The notes under the pieces: generated by a model
The model's input: the letters and a program-made list of their open reading frames with translations, nothing else
Database searches by the model: none
What the model was told of the DNA's origin: nothing
Shown here: positions 35,404-43,654 of the stretch, one piece after another
Numbering within the stretch: position 1 is the first letter of the stretch
Layout of the letters: every line of letters begins with the position of its first letter
Assembly: GCA_964439935.1 (NCBI GenBank)
Contig: CAYTPW010000013.1
Location: 1 to 64,000 of the forward strand
DNA length: 64,000 bases
Origin: JABMQW01 sp964439935
GTDB lineage: Bacteria > Fidelibacterota > Marinisomatia > Marinisomatales > TCS56
Direction of reading: 5' to 3'
Translations under genes and position numbers: made by a program

Positions 35404-35432
35404 ATGTGTATAGTTGCACAACTACGCATATA
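35404..35432 (-). promoter_or_regulatory. candidate ArsR operator
   Basis: The inverted repeat TAGTTG-CA-CAACTA at 35411-35424 is perfect. Its outer flanks (TATGTG and CGCATA) extend the symmetry with a small offset. It lies 26 bases upstream of the arsR start codon, where an autorepressor should bind. Confidence 0.6.
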
Positions 35433-35906
35433 TTTTAGCATTAATTCCATCAATTGTCAACCTTTTTTTTCAATCTTTATTTATACAAAAATTATATTAC
35501 ACAGGGATCAGTCGGTAATTTTGACTCTTATTGCCCCTAGCTGGAAAATATTTCCACCTATTGCGATATTAGCTATGCAAACATGGAAAATATAATTGCT
35601 GTTTTCCATCTATTGCTAATTAAATATTGTTAGTATGGAATTTGAATCCATTCAATCCAACGCCAATATATCAAACCAATAAACCATGAACAAATTTATA
35701 TTTGATCAGACCGGTAAGCAAATCGTGCTAACGGTTTGTAATTCACGCGTAAATGAGTTCGATATACCAGGTGTTATATATTGGTTATTAATAATGCGAT
35801 CCTGAAAGCATCCTATCCAACAATCAGGGTCAGGTAACACAGATCTGAATCTGTTGGTAAAATCAGGCGTTATTCTCAATTCGATTAGCCGTAATTTCAA
35901 CCGCAA
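35433..35906. other. intergenic stretch, no gene seen
   Basis: About 470 AT-rich bases between the divergent arsR and uvrC genes. It should hold both promoters. I looked for an attI site, attC site or integrase fragment and found none that I can support. Confidence 0.5.
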
Positions 35907-37769
35907 ATGGATAGCCTGCTGAAACAGAAAACCGTTCGCGTCCCGGCCAAACCTGGCGTTTATCTTTTCAAGGATAAGCAGGACGATATTATCTATATCG
36001 GCAAGGCCAAGAATTTACGCAACCGAGTGCGTTCCTATTTCCAGAGTGGCAAGCACCAGACCGCCAAAACTGTATCGATGGTCAGGCAGATCACCGATCT
36101 GGAATGGCTGGTTGTCCGTAGTGAAGTGGAAGCGCTCCTGACCGAAGCCAATATGATCAAGGAGCACGACCCACGCTACAATATCGATCTGAAGGATGAT
36201 AAATCATTTCCATTCATCAGGATCACCAAGGAACCCTACCCGCAGGTGTTCCTGACCCGCACGATTGAACGGGATGGCAGTCGCTATTTTGGTCCTTACA
36301 CCGATGTCAAATTGTTGAAGCGTACCCTGAAGGCGCTGTACAAGGTCTTTCCGATTCGCAGTTGCACCCATTTCCTGGATGAGCGGGTGATCGCTGATAA
36401 AAAGGTAGCCCTTTGCCTGGATTACCACATCAAGAAATGCGAAGGACCCTGTGCCGGTAAGGTCAACCGGCGGGATTACCAGGCAATGGTGGGGCGGATC
36501 ATCCGATTTCTGCAGGGCGATACTAGTCAGACTGAGGACTACATCCGGGATCGAATGGAAAAGGCTTCCACGGAGCAACGCTATGAGGACGCAGCCCAAC
36601 TCCGGGACCAGTTGACGGCTATCGAAAGTTTCCGTACCCGCCAGCGTAAGGTAGCGGCCGATTTCCAGGACCGGGATGTATTCGCCCTTGCTAAGCAGGA
36701 TGACCTGGGATTGGTGACGGTGATCCGGATCCGCCAGGGACGGATCTTCACCCGGGAAAAATTCCGTATCCGTAATATCGACGCTGAAAACAGTATTATA
36801 CTCAGGCACGTGTTAACCAATTTTTATCTGGATGGTGACTTCATTCCGGAGGAAATCCTGGTGCCGGAATTACCGGCTGATGAAAATGAGCTGACAATCT
36901 GGTTGAGGAAAAAACGCGGGACAATTGTTAAGCTGCATGTTCCCCAGCGCGGTGAAAAAGTTAAATTAATGCAGATGGCAGCCCGCAACGCCCGGCTGCT
37001 GCTGGGGGACTGGATCCTGGAGCGGATGAAGCGCCAGGAATTGGTACCAACTTCCGTGACACAGCTCCAGGAGGACCTGCAGCTTAAAGCACCGCCCAGG
37101 CGGATTGAGGCTTTTGATATTTCCCATCTTGGTGGTACAAATACCGTAGCATCCATGGTTTGTTTTGTGGATGGCAAGCCACGCAAGTCGGAATACCGGA
37201 AATTCAAAATCAAATCGGTAGTGGGGATCGACGATTTTGCTGCCATGCGGGAAGTCGTCATCCGACGCTACAAACGTCTGAAAAGGGAGAAATTGGCGTT
37301 GCCGGACCTGATTTTAATCGATGGTGGAAAAGGTCAACTGGGGATGGCGATCTCCGCGTTGCGGGAACTGAGCCTGGATTATTTGATGGTGGTAGGTCTG
37401 GCCAAGCGATTGGAAGAGGTATTTGTACCGGGACTTTCCGATCCCCAGTCGATACCCAAAACATCACCCGGGCTGTTTTTACTGCGCCGAATCCGTGATG
37501 AGGCTCATCGTTTTGCAATAACCTTCCAGCGCCTGAAACGGACGAAAACAGCTACTGAGTCCATATTTTCGGGAATTCCTGGGATCGGCCCTAAACGGTT
37601 GAAAGCATTGTTCGCCACTTATTCCGATGTCCGATCCGTGGCTGAAGAGGATGCACCGGCTCTGGCCCTGCGTACCGGATTCAGTGAGGTACTGGCGCTA
37701 AAAGTGATCGCCGTCGCAAAAAAATTCATGAACAAGAAGTCTGCTGGAATTAAAACTGATAAGTTATAA
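35907..37769 (+). CDS. uvrC: excinuclease ABC subunit C
   Basis: 620 residues, normal length. The N-terminal GIY-YIG nuclease is GVYLFKDKQDDIIYIGKAKN at about residues 18-37. A UVR/UvrB-binding motif follows (TEQRYEDAAQLRDQLTAIE, about 210-228), then the UvrC RNase H-like nuclease domain with FDISHLGGT and DLILIDGGKGQLG. A C-terminal helix-hairpin-helix contains IPGIGPKRLKALF. It makes both incisions in nucleotide-excision repair. GC is clearly higher than in the cassette region to its left, marking a return to core sequence. Confidence 0.96.
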   Translation: MDSLLKQKTVRVPAKPGVYLFKDKQDDIIYIGKAKNLRNRVRSYFQSGKHQTAKTVSMVRQITDLEWLVVRSEVEALLTEANMIKEHDPRYNIDLKDDKSFPFIRITKEPYPQVFLTRTIERDGSRYFGPYTDVKLLKRTLKALYKVFPIRSCTHFLDERVIADKKVALCLDYHIKKCEGPCAGKVNRRDYQAMVGRIIRFLQGDTSQTEDYIRDRMEKASTEQRYEDAAQLRDQLTAIESFRTRQRKVAADFQDRDVFALAKQDDLGLVTVIRIRQGRIFTREKFRIRNIDAENSIILRHVLTNFYLDGDFIPEEILVPELPADENELTIWLRKKRGTIVKLHVPQRGEKVKLMQMAARNARLLLGDWILERMKRQELVPTSVTQLQEDLQLKAPPRRIEAFDISHLGGTNTVASMVCFVDGKPRKSEYRKFKIKSVVGIDDFAAMREVVIRRYKRLKREKLALPDLILIDGGKGQLGMAISALRELSLDYLMVVGLAKRLEEVFVPGLSDPQSIPKTSPGLFLLRRIRDEAHRFAITFQRLKRTKTATESIFSGIPGIGPKRLKALFATYSDVRSVAEEDAPALALRTGFSEVLALKVIAVAKKFMNKKSAGIKTDKL

Positions 37770-37818
37770 ATTTATGATTAGTATCCCACGAATCGTTATC
37801 ATAGACAGGATAGAATTA

Positions 37819-39678
37819 ATGAAAAGGCAACTACTGATACTACTGCTGCTGTTGTTCACCTTTGGGTTTTCTACTGAAGCCTATTATCCCGGACGTGTCC
37901 TTGTCAAACTGGAACCTGGTGTAAGCCGTCAGGAATTTTCCTCTATTCTGGATGGACAAAAATATGTGGTGGAGAAAGTACTTGTCCGCCGGTTAAATAT
38001 TGTCAGCGTCAAAGTCATTGATTCTCGTATTTCCGCGGAAAATGCACTGATTGACCTGAAAGCCAATCCCTGGGTGGAAAAAGCCCAGCTTGATCATAAA
38101 CTGACTCAACGTGATACCTATCCGGACGATCCTGATTTTGATAGCTTGTGGAATTTGCATAACACCGGGCAGTCCGGCGGTACTGTAGATGCCGATATCG
38201 ATGCGCCGGAAGCCTGGGATATAACAACCGGCGGTTTGACTGCTCTGGGTGATACGATTGTCGTAGCCGTAATCGACGGTGGTTGCGATGTTAACCACAT
38301 TGACCTGGTGGATAACCTCTGGACTAATCGCAATGAGATTCCGTTTAATTCGATCGATGATGATAGTAACGGTTATGTTGATGATATCCATGGCTGGAAC
38401 GCCTACGATTCTAATGGGTCGATACCCTCCAGTAGTCATGGCACCCATGTTTGCGGTATTGTAGGTGCCCGGGGAAATAATGCCAACCAGGTGGTGGGGG
38501 TCAACTGGGAGGTTAAAATCATGCCGATTGCCGGTTCAACATCCCAAACATCAATTGCCCTGGAAGCTTACGGTTATGCTCTTGATCAACGTTTTGATTA
38601 TGATTCCACCGGTGGTCAAATGGGCGCTTTTGTCGTAGCAACCAATAGCAGTTTTGGTGTCGATAATGCAGACTGTAATTCCGATCCTTATATCCTCTGG
38701 AACGATATTTATGATGCGATGGGGCAATTGGGTATTTTAAGTGCGGCAGCCACAATGAACAGCAACTCCAACGTCGATGTTACCGGCGACGTACCCACTG
38801 GCTGTGCCAGCGATTATGTAATTGCTGTGACCAATACAACCAGATATGATACTAAGAACAGTGGTGCCGCTTACGGAGCTACCACTATTGACCTGGGAGC
38901 GCCTGGTACAGTTATTTATTCAACCGTTCCCGGCAATAATACTTCGACCATGTCCGGGACGTCGATGGCTTCACCACATGTGGCCGGTGCAGTTGGCTTT
39001 TTGCACGCTGTAATGTCACGGGGATTTGCCAATTATTATTTAAATAATCCTGGTGATGGCGCAGTAATGCTCAAGAATTTTATTCTGTCCGGAACCGATT
39101 CTTTGCCCAGCCTGGACGGGATTACTGTCAGCGGGGGCCGATTAAATCTTCATAATTCTGCATTGTTAACACAGCTATTTATGGCCGGAGATTCCCTGGA
39201 TCCGAATCCGGTTACGGATCTGGTCGCAGATAACCGTAATTGGTATCAGATAAACCTTACCTGGACCGATCCGGTGACTCTGTTCGGCGAAGACCCAATA
39301 CCATATTTTGTGGTTGATGTCTACCGTGGCGGTCAATTTTTGCAGTCAGTTACACAGGGTACGGAAACTTATTTGGACGGCTTTTTAATAGGGGGACAGA
39401 TAGTTGAATATGAACTGGTGACACGGATTACCGATAACGATTCGACCAGTACTCCAGCCTCGATCTCAGCATTTGTGCTTGGAGATGAATTTATCCCCGG
39501 GGATGTCAATCATGATTTAAATGTAAATGTAGCTGATGTAATCAGCTTACTATATTTCACGCTTGGTCATACGATTCCTTCGGATATTGATATGTATACC
39601 AGCGATTTGGATCATAATAATTCGTTGGACGTGTTTGATATTCTAATATTAGTGGATATTATCCTGGGCCGTGACTGA
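37819..39678 (+). CDS. secreted subtilisin-like serine protease with dockerin-like tail
   Basis: About 619 residues from ATG 37819 (AGGA eight bases upstream), with a signal peptide over residues about 2-20. A short pro-domain (residues 20-95) precedes the S8 peptidase. Its triad is Asp in VVAVIDGGCDVNH, His in SSHGTHVCGIVGARG and Ser in TMSGTSMASPHVAGAVGF. A fibronectin-like region follows. The C-terminal 60 residues carry two dockerin-type calcium repeats, GDVNHDLNVNVADVISLL and SDLDHNNSLDVFDILILV. It carries no recognisable T9SS sorting domain, so surface attachment may use the dockerin-like tail. An upstream ATG at 37774 is less likely, as it would bury the signal peptide. Confidence 0.9.
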   Translation: MKRQLLILLLLLFTFGFSTEAYYPGRVLVKLEPGVSRQEFSSILDGQKYVVEKVLVRRLNIVSVKVIDSRISAENALIDLKANPWVEKAQLDHKLTQRDTYPDDPDFDSLWNLHNTGQSGGTVDADIDAPEAWDITTGGLTALGDTIVVAVIDGGCDVNHIDLVDNLWTNRNEIPFNSIDDDSNGYVDDIHGWNAYDSNGSIPSSSHGTHVCGIVGARGNNANQVVGVNWEVKIMPIAGSTSQTSIALEAYGYALDQRFDYDSTGGQMGAFVVATNSSFGVDNADCNSDPYILWNDIYDAMGQLGILSAAATMNSNSNVDVTGDVPTGCASDYVIAVTNTTRYDTKNSGAAYGATTIDLGAPGTVIYSTVPGNNTSTMSGTSMASPHVAGAVGFLHAVMSRGFANYYLNNPGDGAVMLKNFILSGTDSLPSLDGITVSGGRLNLHNSALLTQLFMAGDSLDPNPVTDLVADNRNWYQINLTWTDPVTLFGEDPIPYFVVDVYRGGQFLQSVTQGTETYLDGFLIGGQIVEYELVTRITDNDSTSTPASISAFVLGDEFIPGDVNHDLNVNVADVISLLYFTLGHTIPSDIDMYTSDLDHNNSLDVFDILILVDIILGRD

Positions 39679-39687
39679 TCTTATATA

Positions 39688-40650
39688 TTATTGACTGTCA
39701 TTTAAAAAGCCCTGTTCTCTCATCCAGTCATCGGACACAAATTTAGTCAGGTAATTGCGGATGTTATCGGGCAGAATGGCGATGCAATTCTGACCTTTTT
39801 TCAGGTTTTTTGCGGCTTGAAGGGCACCCCAGACCACCGCTCCGCTGGAACCGCCAACCAGTAAGCCTTCTTCTTTAATGAGCCGGCGAGCCATTAAAAA
39901 TGATTCTTTGTCACTGGTTTTGACATATTGATCGACCAGACTATTGTTAAGCACATCAGGGAAGAAATCATAGCCAATACCCTCAACCAGGTAATTGGAA
40001 ACATCCTTCCCGCCTCCCAGGATGGATCCGTGGGGATCAATGCCAACAATCTGTACAGCGGGTAATTCTTCTTTAAGGCGCTTGGCTACACCAGTAATAG
40101 TACCACCGGTTCCAACGCCGATTACCACCATGTCAATATTTGGCCCAAAATCGTCCAGCAATTCCTCGGCCGTGCCGTAGTAATGAGCGTTGGGATTATC
40201 GGGATTGGCATATTGATCCAGAATCACTGAACCCGGAGTTTCACTTTGCAGTTGCTTGGCCACATTCGCTTCACTCTCCGGTGAATCATGGGCGGCACCA
40301 GTTGGTGTCCTGACTATTTTAGCTCCTAATGCCTCCAGCACAACCTGTTTTTCATGGCTCATTTTCTCCGGCATCGTGATGATCAGTTTATAACCCAGAG
40401 CCGCGGCTGTAATGGCCATCCCGATTCCAGTATTTCCGGAGGTCGGTTCGATCAATGTGTCTCCCGGCTTTATCCGGCCGGCTTTTTGAGCTTCGATTAT
40501 CATCCGAACGCCAATCCGGTCCTTCAGTGATCCACCGGCGTTCAGGAATTCACATTTTCCATATAATTCACAGTCCAGTTCCTGACCGATATGGTTGAGT
40601 TTAACCGTTGGTGTTCCCCCGATTGCCCGGGTTATATTGTCGATTATCAT
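39688..40650 (-). CDS. PLP-dependent cystathionine beta-synthase/cysteine synthase
   Basis: 320 residues, fold type II PLP enzyme. Lys in GGSLKDRIGVRM carries PLP, PTSGNTGIGMAI binds the substrate carboxylate, and GVGTGGTITGVAKRL binds the PLP phosphate. The middle region (MPEKMSHEKQVVLEALGAKI, DSPESE, then ILDQYANPDNPNAHY, GIDPHGSIL) is much closer to cystathionine beta-synthase than to CysK. It lacks the regulatory CBS-domain pair, so it is a catalytic core only. It may act in reverse transsulfuration or as a cysteine synthase. It stands alone, convergent with the protease gene. Confidence 0.88.
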   Translation of the reverse strand: MIIDNITRAIGGTPTVKLNHIGQELDCELYGKCEFLNAGGSLKDRIGVRMIIEAQKAGRIKPGDTLIEPTSGNTGIGMAITAAALGYKLIITMPEKMSHEKQVVLEALGAKIVRTPTGAAHDSPESEANVAKQLQSETPGSVILDQYANPDNPNAHYYGTAEELLDDFGPNIDMVVIGVGTGGTITGVAKRLKEELPAVQIVGIDPHGSILGGGKDVSNYLVEGIGYDFFPDVLNNSLVDQYVKTSDKESFLMARRLIKEEGLLVGGSSGAVVWGALQAAKNLKKGQNCIAILPDNIRNYLTKFVSDDWMREQGFLNDSQ

Positions 40651-40764
40651 TGTTGTATTTCCATTGGATTAATGCTGTTTGGGTGGGCTAAATTTCTGAA
40701 ACGAATACCGATTTCTAAAGAATTTTAATGATTAATTCTATCACATTAAGAAGAGGTAATAATT

Positions 40765-41508
40765 ATGAATCGACTCCAGGATAAAATTGTTGTCATCACC
40801 GGCGGTGCACGCGGGATCGGCAGAGCAACAGTTCAGAAATTTGCCGCCGAGGGTGCCACCGTGATAATTGCGGACTTCGATAAAGATAATGGTATGGCAG
40901 CAGCAGAGGAAGTGGCCGAAGCCGGTGGGCAGGCTGTTTTTGTCAAAGTTGATGTGGGTGATCCGGACAGCGTTGGTAATTTATTTGGAATGATCGAGCA
41001 GAATTACGGACGGGTGGATGTATTAGTCAATAATGCTGGAATATTAATGGATAGTACACTCAAGAAATTGGATATCGACAAGTTCGACAAAGTCATCGAT
41101 GTCAATTTAAAGGGTGTATTTTTATGTACTCAGGCAGCGGTTTCTTTGATGGATCCTGAAAAAGGCGGGGTTATTCTGAATGCCTCTTCAGTCGTCGCCC
41201 ATACGGGTAATTTCGGGCAAACGAATTACGTTGCATCCAAAACCGGAGTAATCGGGATGACTAAAGTATGGGCCAGGGAACTGGGTCGGAAGAATATTCG
41301 TGTTAATGCAGTTGCTCCCGGTTTTATTAAGACAGACATGACTGAGGGTATTCCGGATAAGGTTATGGATATGATGTTGCAACGCGTGCCGCTCGGACGC
41401 ATGGGTGAAGCTGCTGAAGTGGCCGATGCTTATTGTTTTCTTGCCAGCGACGAATCAAGTTATATTACTGGGGCTACAATTAATGTCGACGGTGGCACTG
41501 TTACCTGA
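40765..41508 (+). CDS. SDR-family oxidoreductase, 3-oxoacyl-ACP reductase type
   Basis: 247 residues, a classical short-chain dehydrogenase. The nucleotide-binding GGARGIGRA is at about residues 13-21, NNAG in VLVNNAGILMDS, the catalytic Ser in LNASSVVAHTG and the YxxxK pair in NYVASKTGVIG. The C-terminal ITGATINVDGG is the FabG-type ending. It is probably a beta-ketoacyl-ACP or acetoacetyl-CoA reductase, but no fatty-acid genes adjoin it, so fabG cannot be assigned with certainty. An AAGAGG site precedes the ATG. A terminator follows within 21 bases. Confidence 0.88.
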   Translation: MNRLQDKIVVITGGARGIGRATVQKFAAEGATVIIADFDKDNGMAAAEEVAEAGGQAVFVKVDVGDPDSVGNLFGMIEQNYGRVDVLVNNAGILMDSTLKKLDIDKFDKVIDVNLKGVFLCTQAAVSLMDPEKGGVILNASSVVAHTGNFGQTNYVASKTGVIGMTKVWARELGRKNIRVNAVAPGFIKTDMTEGIPDKVMDMMLQRVPLGRMGEAAEVADAYCFLASDESSYITGATINVDGGTVT

Positions 41509-41528
41509 TCTTACTAAATCAAAAAAAA

Positions 41529-41553
41529 GCCCGGCGTTGTAATAACACCGGGC
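41529..41553. terminator. bidirectional rho-independent terminator
   Basis: The stem GCCCGGCGTT/AACACCGGGC (one G-U pair) closes a short GTAAT loop. A T-rich run follows on the right and an eight-base A run precedes it on the left. It can serve both the SDR gene and the convergent Hsp20 gene. Confidence 0.88.
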
Positions 41554-41578
41554 GCTTTTATTTGCAGGGATAAGTAGA

Positions 41579-42019
41579 TCAGGCTACTTTAATTTCGATT
41601 TCCCTTGGTTTCACTTCTTCTGCTTTGGGCAGTTCGATAACCAGTATTCCATTCTTGAATTTGGCATTGATCTTTTCTTCATTGATCATATCGGACAAAC
41701 GAAAGCTGCGTTTGAAACTTCCATACATTCTTTCACGACGGTGAAAATTGGAACCTTCATCTTTCTTCTCCAGTGTACGTTCACCGGTAAGTGTTAAAAC
41801 ATTATCCTTAACGTTGATACTGACATTCTTTTTATCGACGCCAGGAAGATCAGCGGTCACGGTGTACTTGTTATCGTCTTCACGGATGTCGGTTGAGGGA
41901 CTCCAGTGATTAGAGTTGGAATCTACTTCATAATTCTCATTATAGAAATCCCTGAAGATCCGATCATAATTATTCCAAGATCTTAACGCGGTTGTTGGAT
42001 GCCATTTTACTAATGTCAT
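41579..42019 (-). CDS. small heat-shock protein, Hsp20 family
   Basis: 146 residues with an alpha-crystallin domain over residues about 40-130. The signatures are VTADLPGVDKKNVSINVKDN, LTLTGERTLEKKDEG, and FKRSFRLSDMINEEKINAKF with GILVIELPK. It is an ATP-independent holdase that binds unfolding proteins. A strong AAGGAGAG site precedes the ATG. The upstream stretch holds an inverted repeat at 42069-42087 that could take part in heat-shock control; no CIRCE element is seen. Confidence 0.93.
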   Translation of the reverse strand: MTLVKWHPTTALRSWNNYDRIFRDFYNENYEVDSNSNHWSPSTDIREDDNKYTVTADLPGVDKKNVSINVKDNVLTLTGERTLEKKDEGSNFHRRERMYGSFKRSFRLSDMINEEKINAKFKNGILVIELPKAEEVKPREIEIKVA

Positions 42020-42068
42020 GTTAACTCTCCTTATTTGAATTTTAATTATCGATTTCGGTTACATAGCG

Positions 42069-42087
42069 ACAATGTTTATACCATTGT
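42069..42087. promoter_or_regulatory. inverted repeat upstream of hsp20 (candidate operator)
   Basis: ACAATG-N7-CATTGT is perfectly symmetric and lies about 50 bases upstream of the hsp20 start, within the probable promoter. It does not match CIRCE. Chance occurrence is possible. Confidence 0.35.
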
Positions 42088-42313
42088 TCAAATTCTGCCA
42101 AGATTACTGGCATTTATATTTGACTAAAAATGAGATTGGCAATCTGGCAGGTTGGTGAGAATAAATTTCAGAGTCTGTGGTATTTATGTGACAAATCGGC
42201 CGGCAGAGATCAAAGCGATTTATTATATTTTTAATCACCGGTGTACTTCAATTGTAATAGGGTGGTATTTTTCATTAATTTCGCGCCTGATTACAAGGAT
42301 AAAGGAATAGCAT

Positions 42314-43537
42314 ATGAGCAAATTAGCCCTCTTTGGTGGCACGCCGGTACGATCCAAACCATTCCCAACCTGGCCCCGCTCTTCCCGGGATTTGAAAGAG
42401 CAGCTGGTAAATACAGTTGATAATGAATTATGGGGGGTGGGTAGTAAAGCCATTAGGAATTTTGAAGAAGCATTTGCCGCCTTTCATGCTGCGGAATACT
42501 GCATTACAACCAATTCTGGGACTACTGCTCTGTGGGTATCATTAAAAGCGGCCGGAGTTAAGGCAGGGGATGAGGTTATTTTGCCCGCCTATACATTTAT
42601 AGCCACCGCCTCAGCGGTTCTGATGGCCAATGCCGTTCCGGTTTTTGTTGATGCGGAGCTTGAAACATTCAATATTGACCCTGAGCTGATCGAAGCAGCC
42701 ATCACCGATCAAACCAGAGTAATCATGCCGGTGCACATATCCGGAAATCCGGCTCATATGGATAAAATTCTGGCAATCGCGAAAAAGCATGATCTGGCAG
42801 TGATCGAGGATGCCGCCCAGGCCCACGGAGCCGAGTGGAAGGGAACCAAGGTTGGTGCCTTGGGGATTGGTGGTATTTTCAGTTTCCAGACCTCAAAAAA
42901 TATGGCTGCTGGTGAAGGCGGAGCCATCGTGACCAATGATAAAGATTTCAATGATGCTTGTTTTTCCTATCATAATTGCGGACGCGTCAAAGGAGGTCAG
43001 TGGTATGAGCATCAGCATCTGGGAGGCAATTTTCGTCTGAATGCCTTTGCTGCAGCGATTCTCCACGCTCAACTGAATACTCTTAGTTCCGATATGGATC
43101 TGCGTGACGATAACAGGAAAAAAATAGACGAAGCACTCCATCAAATCCCCGGATTAACACCCGTGATGCAATATCCAGAAACTACTCGGGTAGCAAATCA
43201 TCTGTATTTAGCACGCTATCACGCTGAAGAATTCCATAATGTTCCCCGAGAGAAATTCTATGAGGCGATGCGGGCGGAAGGTGTCTTTACCTACGCCGGG
43301 TATGTGCCTCTATACAAGGAGAAATTATTTATCACCAATCCCGACGAATATCCTTGGTTGAAAGATCGGAATTACCGTGAGCAGTTTTTACCTAATACAG
43401 AGAAATTATGTGGTGAGCAGTCGGTCTGGTTGAAGCAAAATCATTTGCTGGGTACAGCTGCTGATACTCAGGATATCATCGATGCATTTGAGAAAGTAGC
43501 TCGTGAGCTGCAAAAAAATCCGACATTATTCAAATAA
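42314..43537 (+). CDS. DegT/DnrJ/EryC1/StrS-family aminotransferase
   Basis: 407 residues, PLP-dependent. GGTPVRSKPFPTWP is the typical start. TTNSGTTALWVSLKAAGVK binds PLP, the Asp/Gln pair is in VIEDAAQAHGAEW, and the Schiff-base lysine is in FSFQTSKNMAAGEGGA. The family transaminates keto-sugars or cyclitols in cell-surface sugar or secondary metabolism. No other sugar-nucleotide genes adjoin it, so the product is unknown. Start ATG 42314 is supported by a GGATAAAGG stretch upstream. Confidence 0.9.
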   Translation: MSKLALFGGTPVRSKPFPTWPRSSRDLKEQLVNTVDNELWGVGSKAIRNFEEAFAAFHAAEYCITTNSGTTALWVSLKAAGVKAGDEVILPAYTFIATASAVLMANAVPVFVDAELETFNIDPELIEAAITDQTRVIMPVHISGNPAHMDKILAIAKKHDLAVIEDAAQAHGAEWKGTKVGALGIGGIFSFQTSKNMAAGEGGAIVTNDKDFNDACFSYHNCGRVKGGQWYEHQHLGGNFRLNAFAAAILHAQLNTLSSDMDLRDDNRKKIDEALHQIPGLTPVMQYPETTRVANHLYLARYHAEEFHNVPREKFYEAMRAEGVFTYAGYVPLYKEKLFITNPDEYPWLKDRNYREQFLPNTEKLCGEQSVWLKQNHLLGTAADTQDIIDAFEKVARELQKNPTLFK

Positions 43538-43654
43538 CAGGATGTGTAATAACACTCCGGTTGCCTCCTTTTTTCAAATTACGAACTGAGCTCGACTCCT
43601 AATTCAGTTCTGGAGCAGCCACTAGCTGGAGATTGAAAAACGCCCCCACGAGCC

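Noticed and set aside
35404..35595. Plus-strand open frame upstream of uvrC
   Set aside because: Short, AT-rich, overlaps the arsR promoter, and shows no family features.
35433..35906. attI site or integrase remnant to the right of the array
   Set aside because: Only scattered GTTR-like words occur; no paired boxes and no tyrosine-recombinase motif in any frame.
36204..36809. Open frame of about 200 codons on the minus strand
   Set aside because: It is antisense to uvrC, which is intact and conserved over the whole region.
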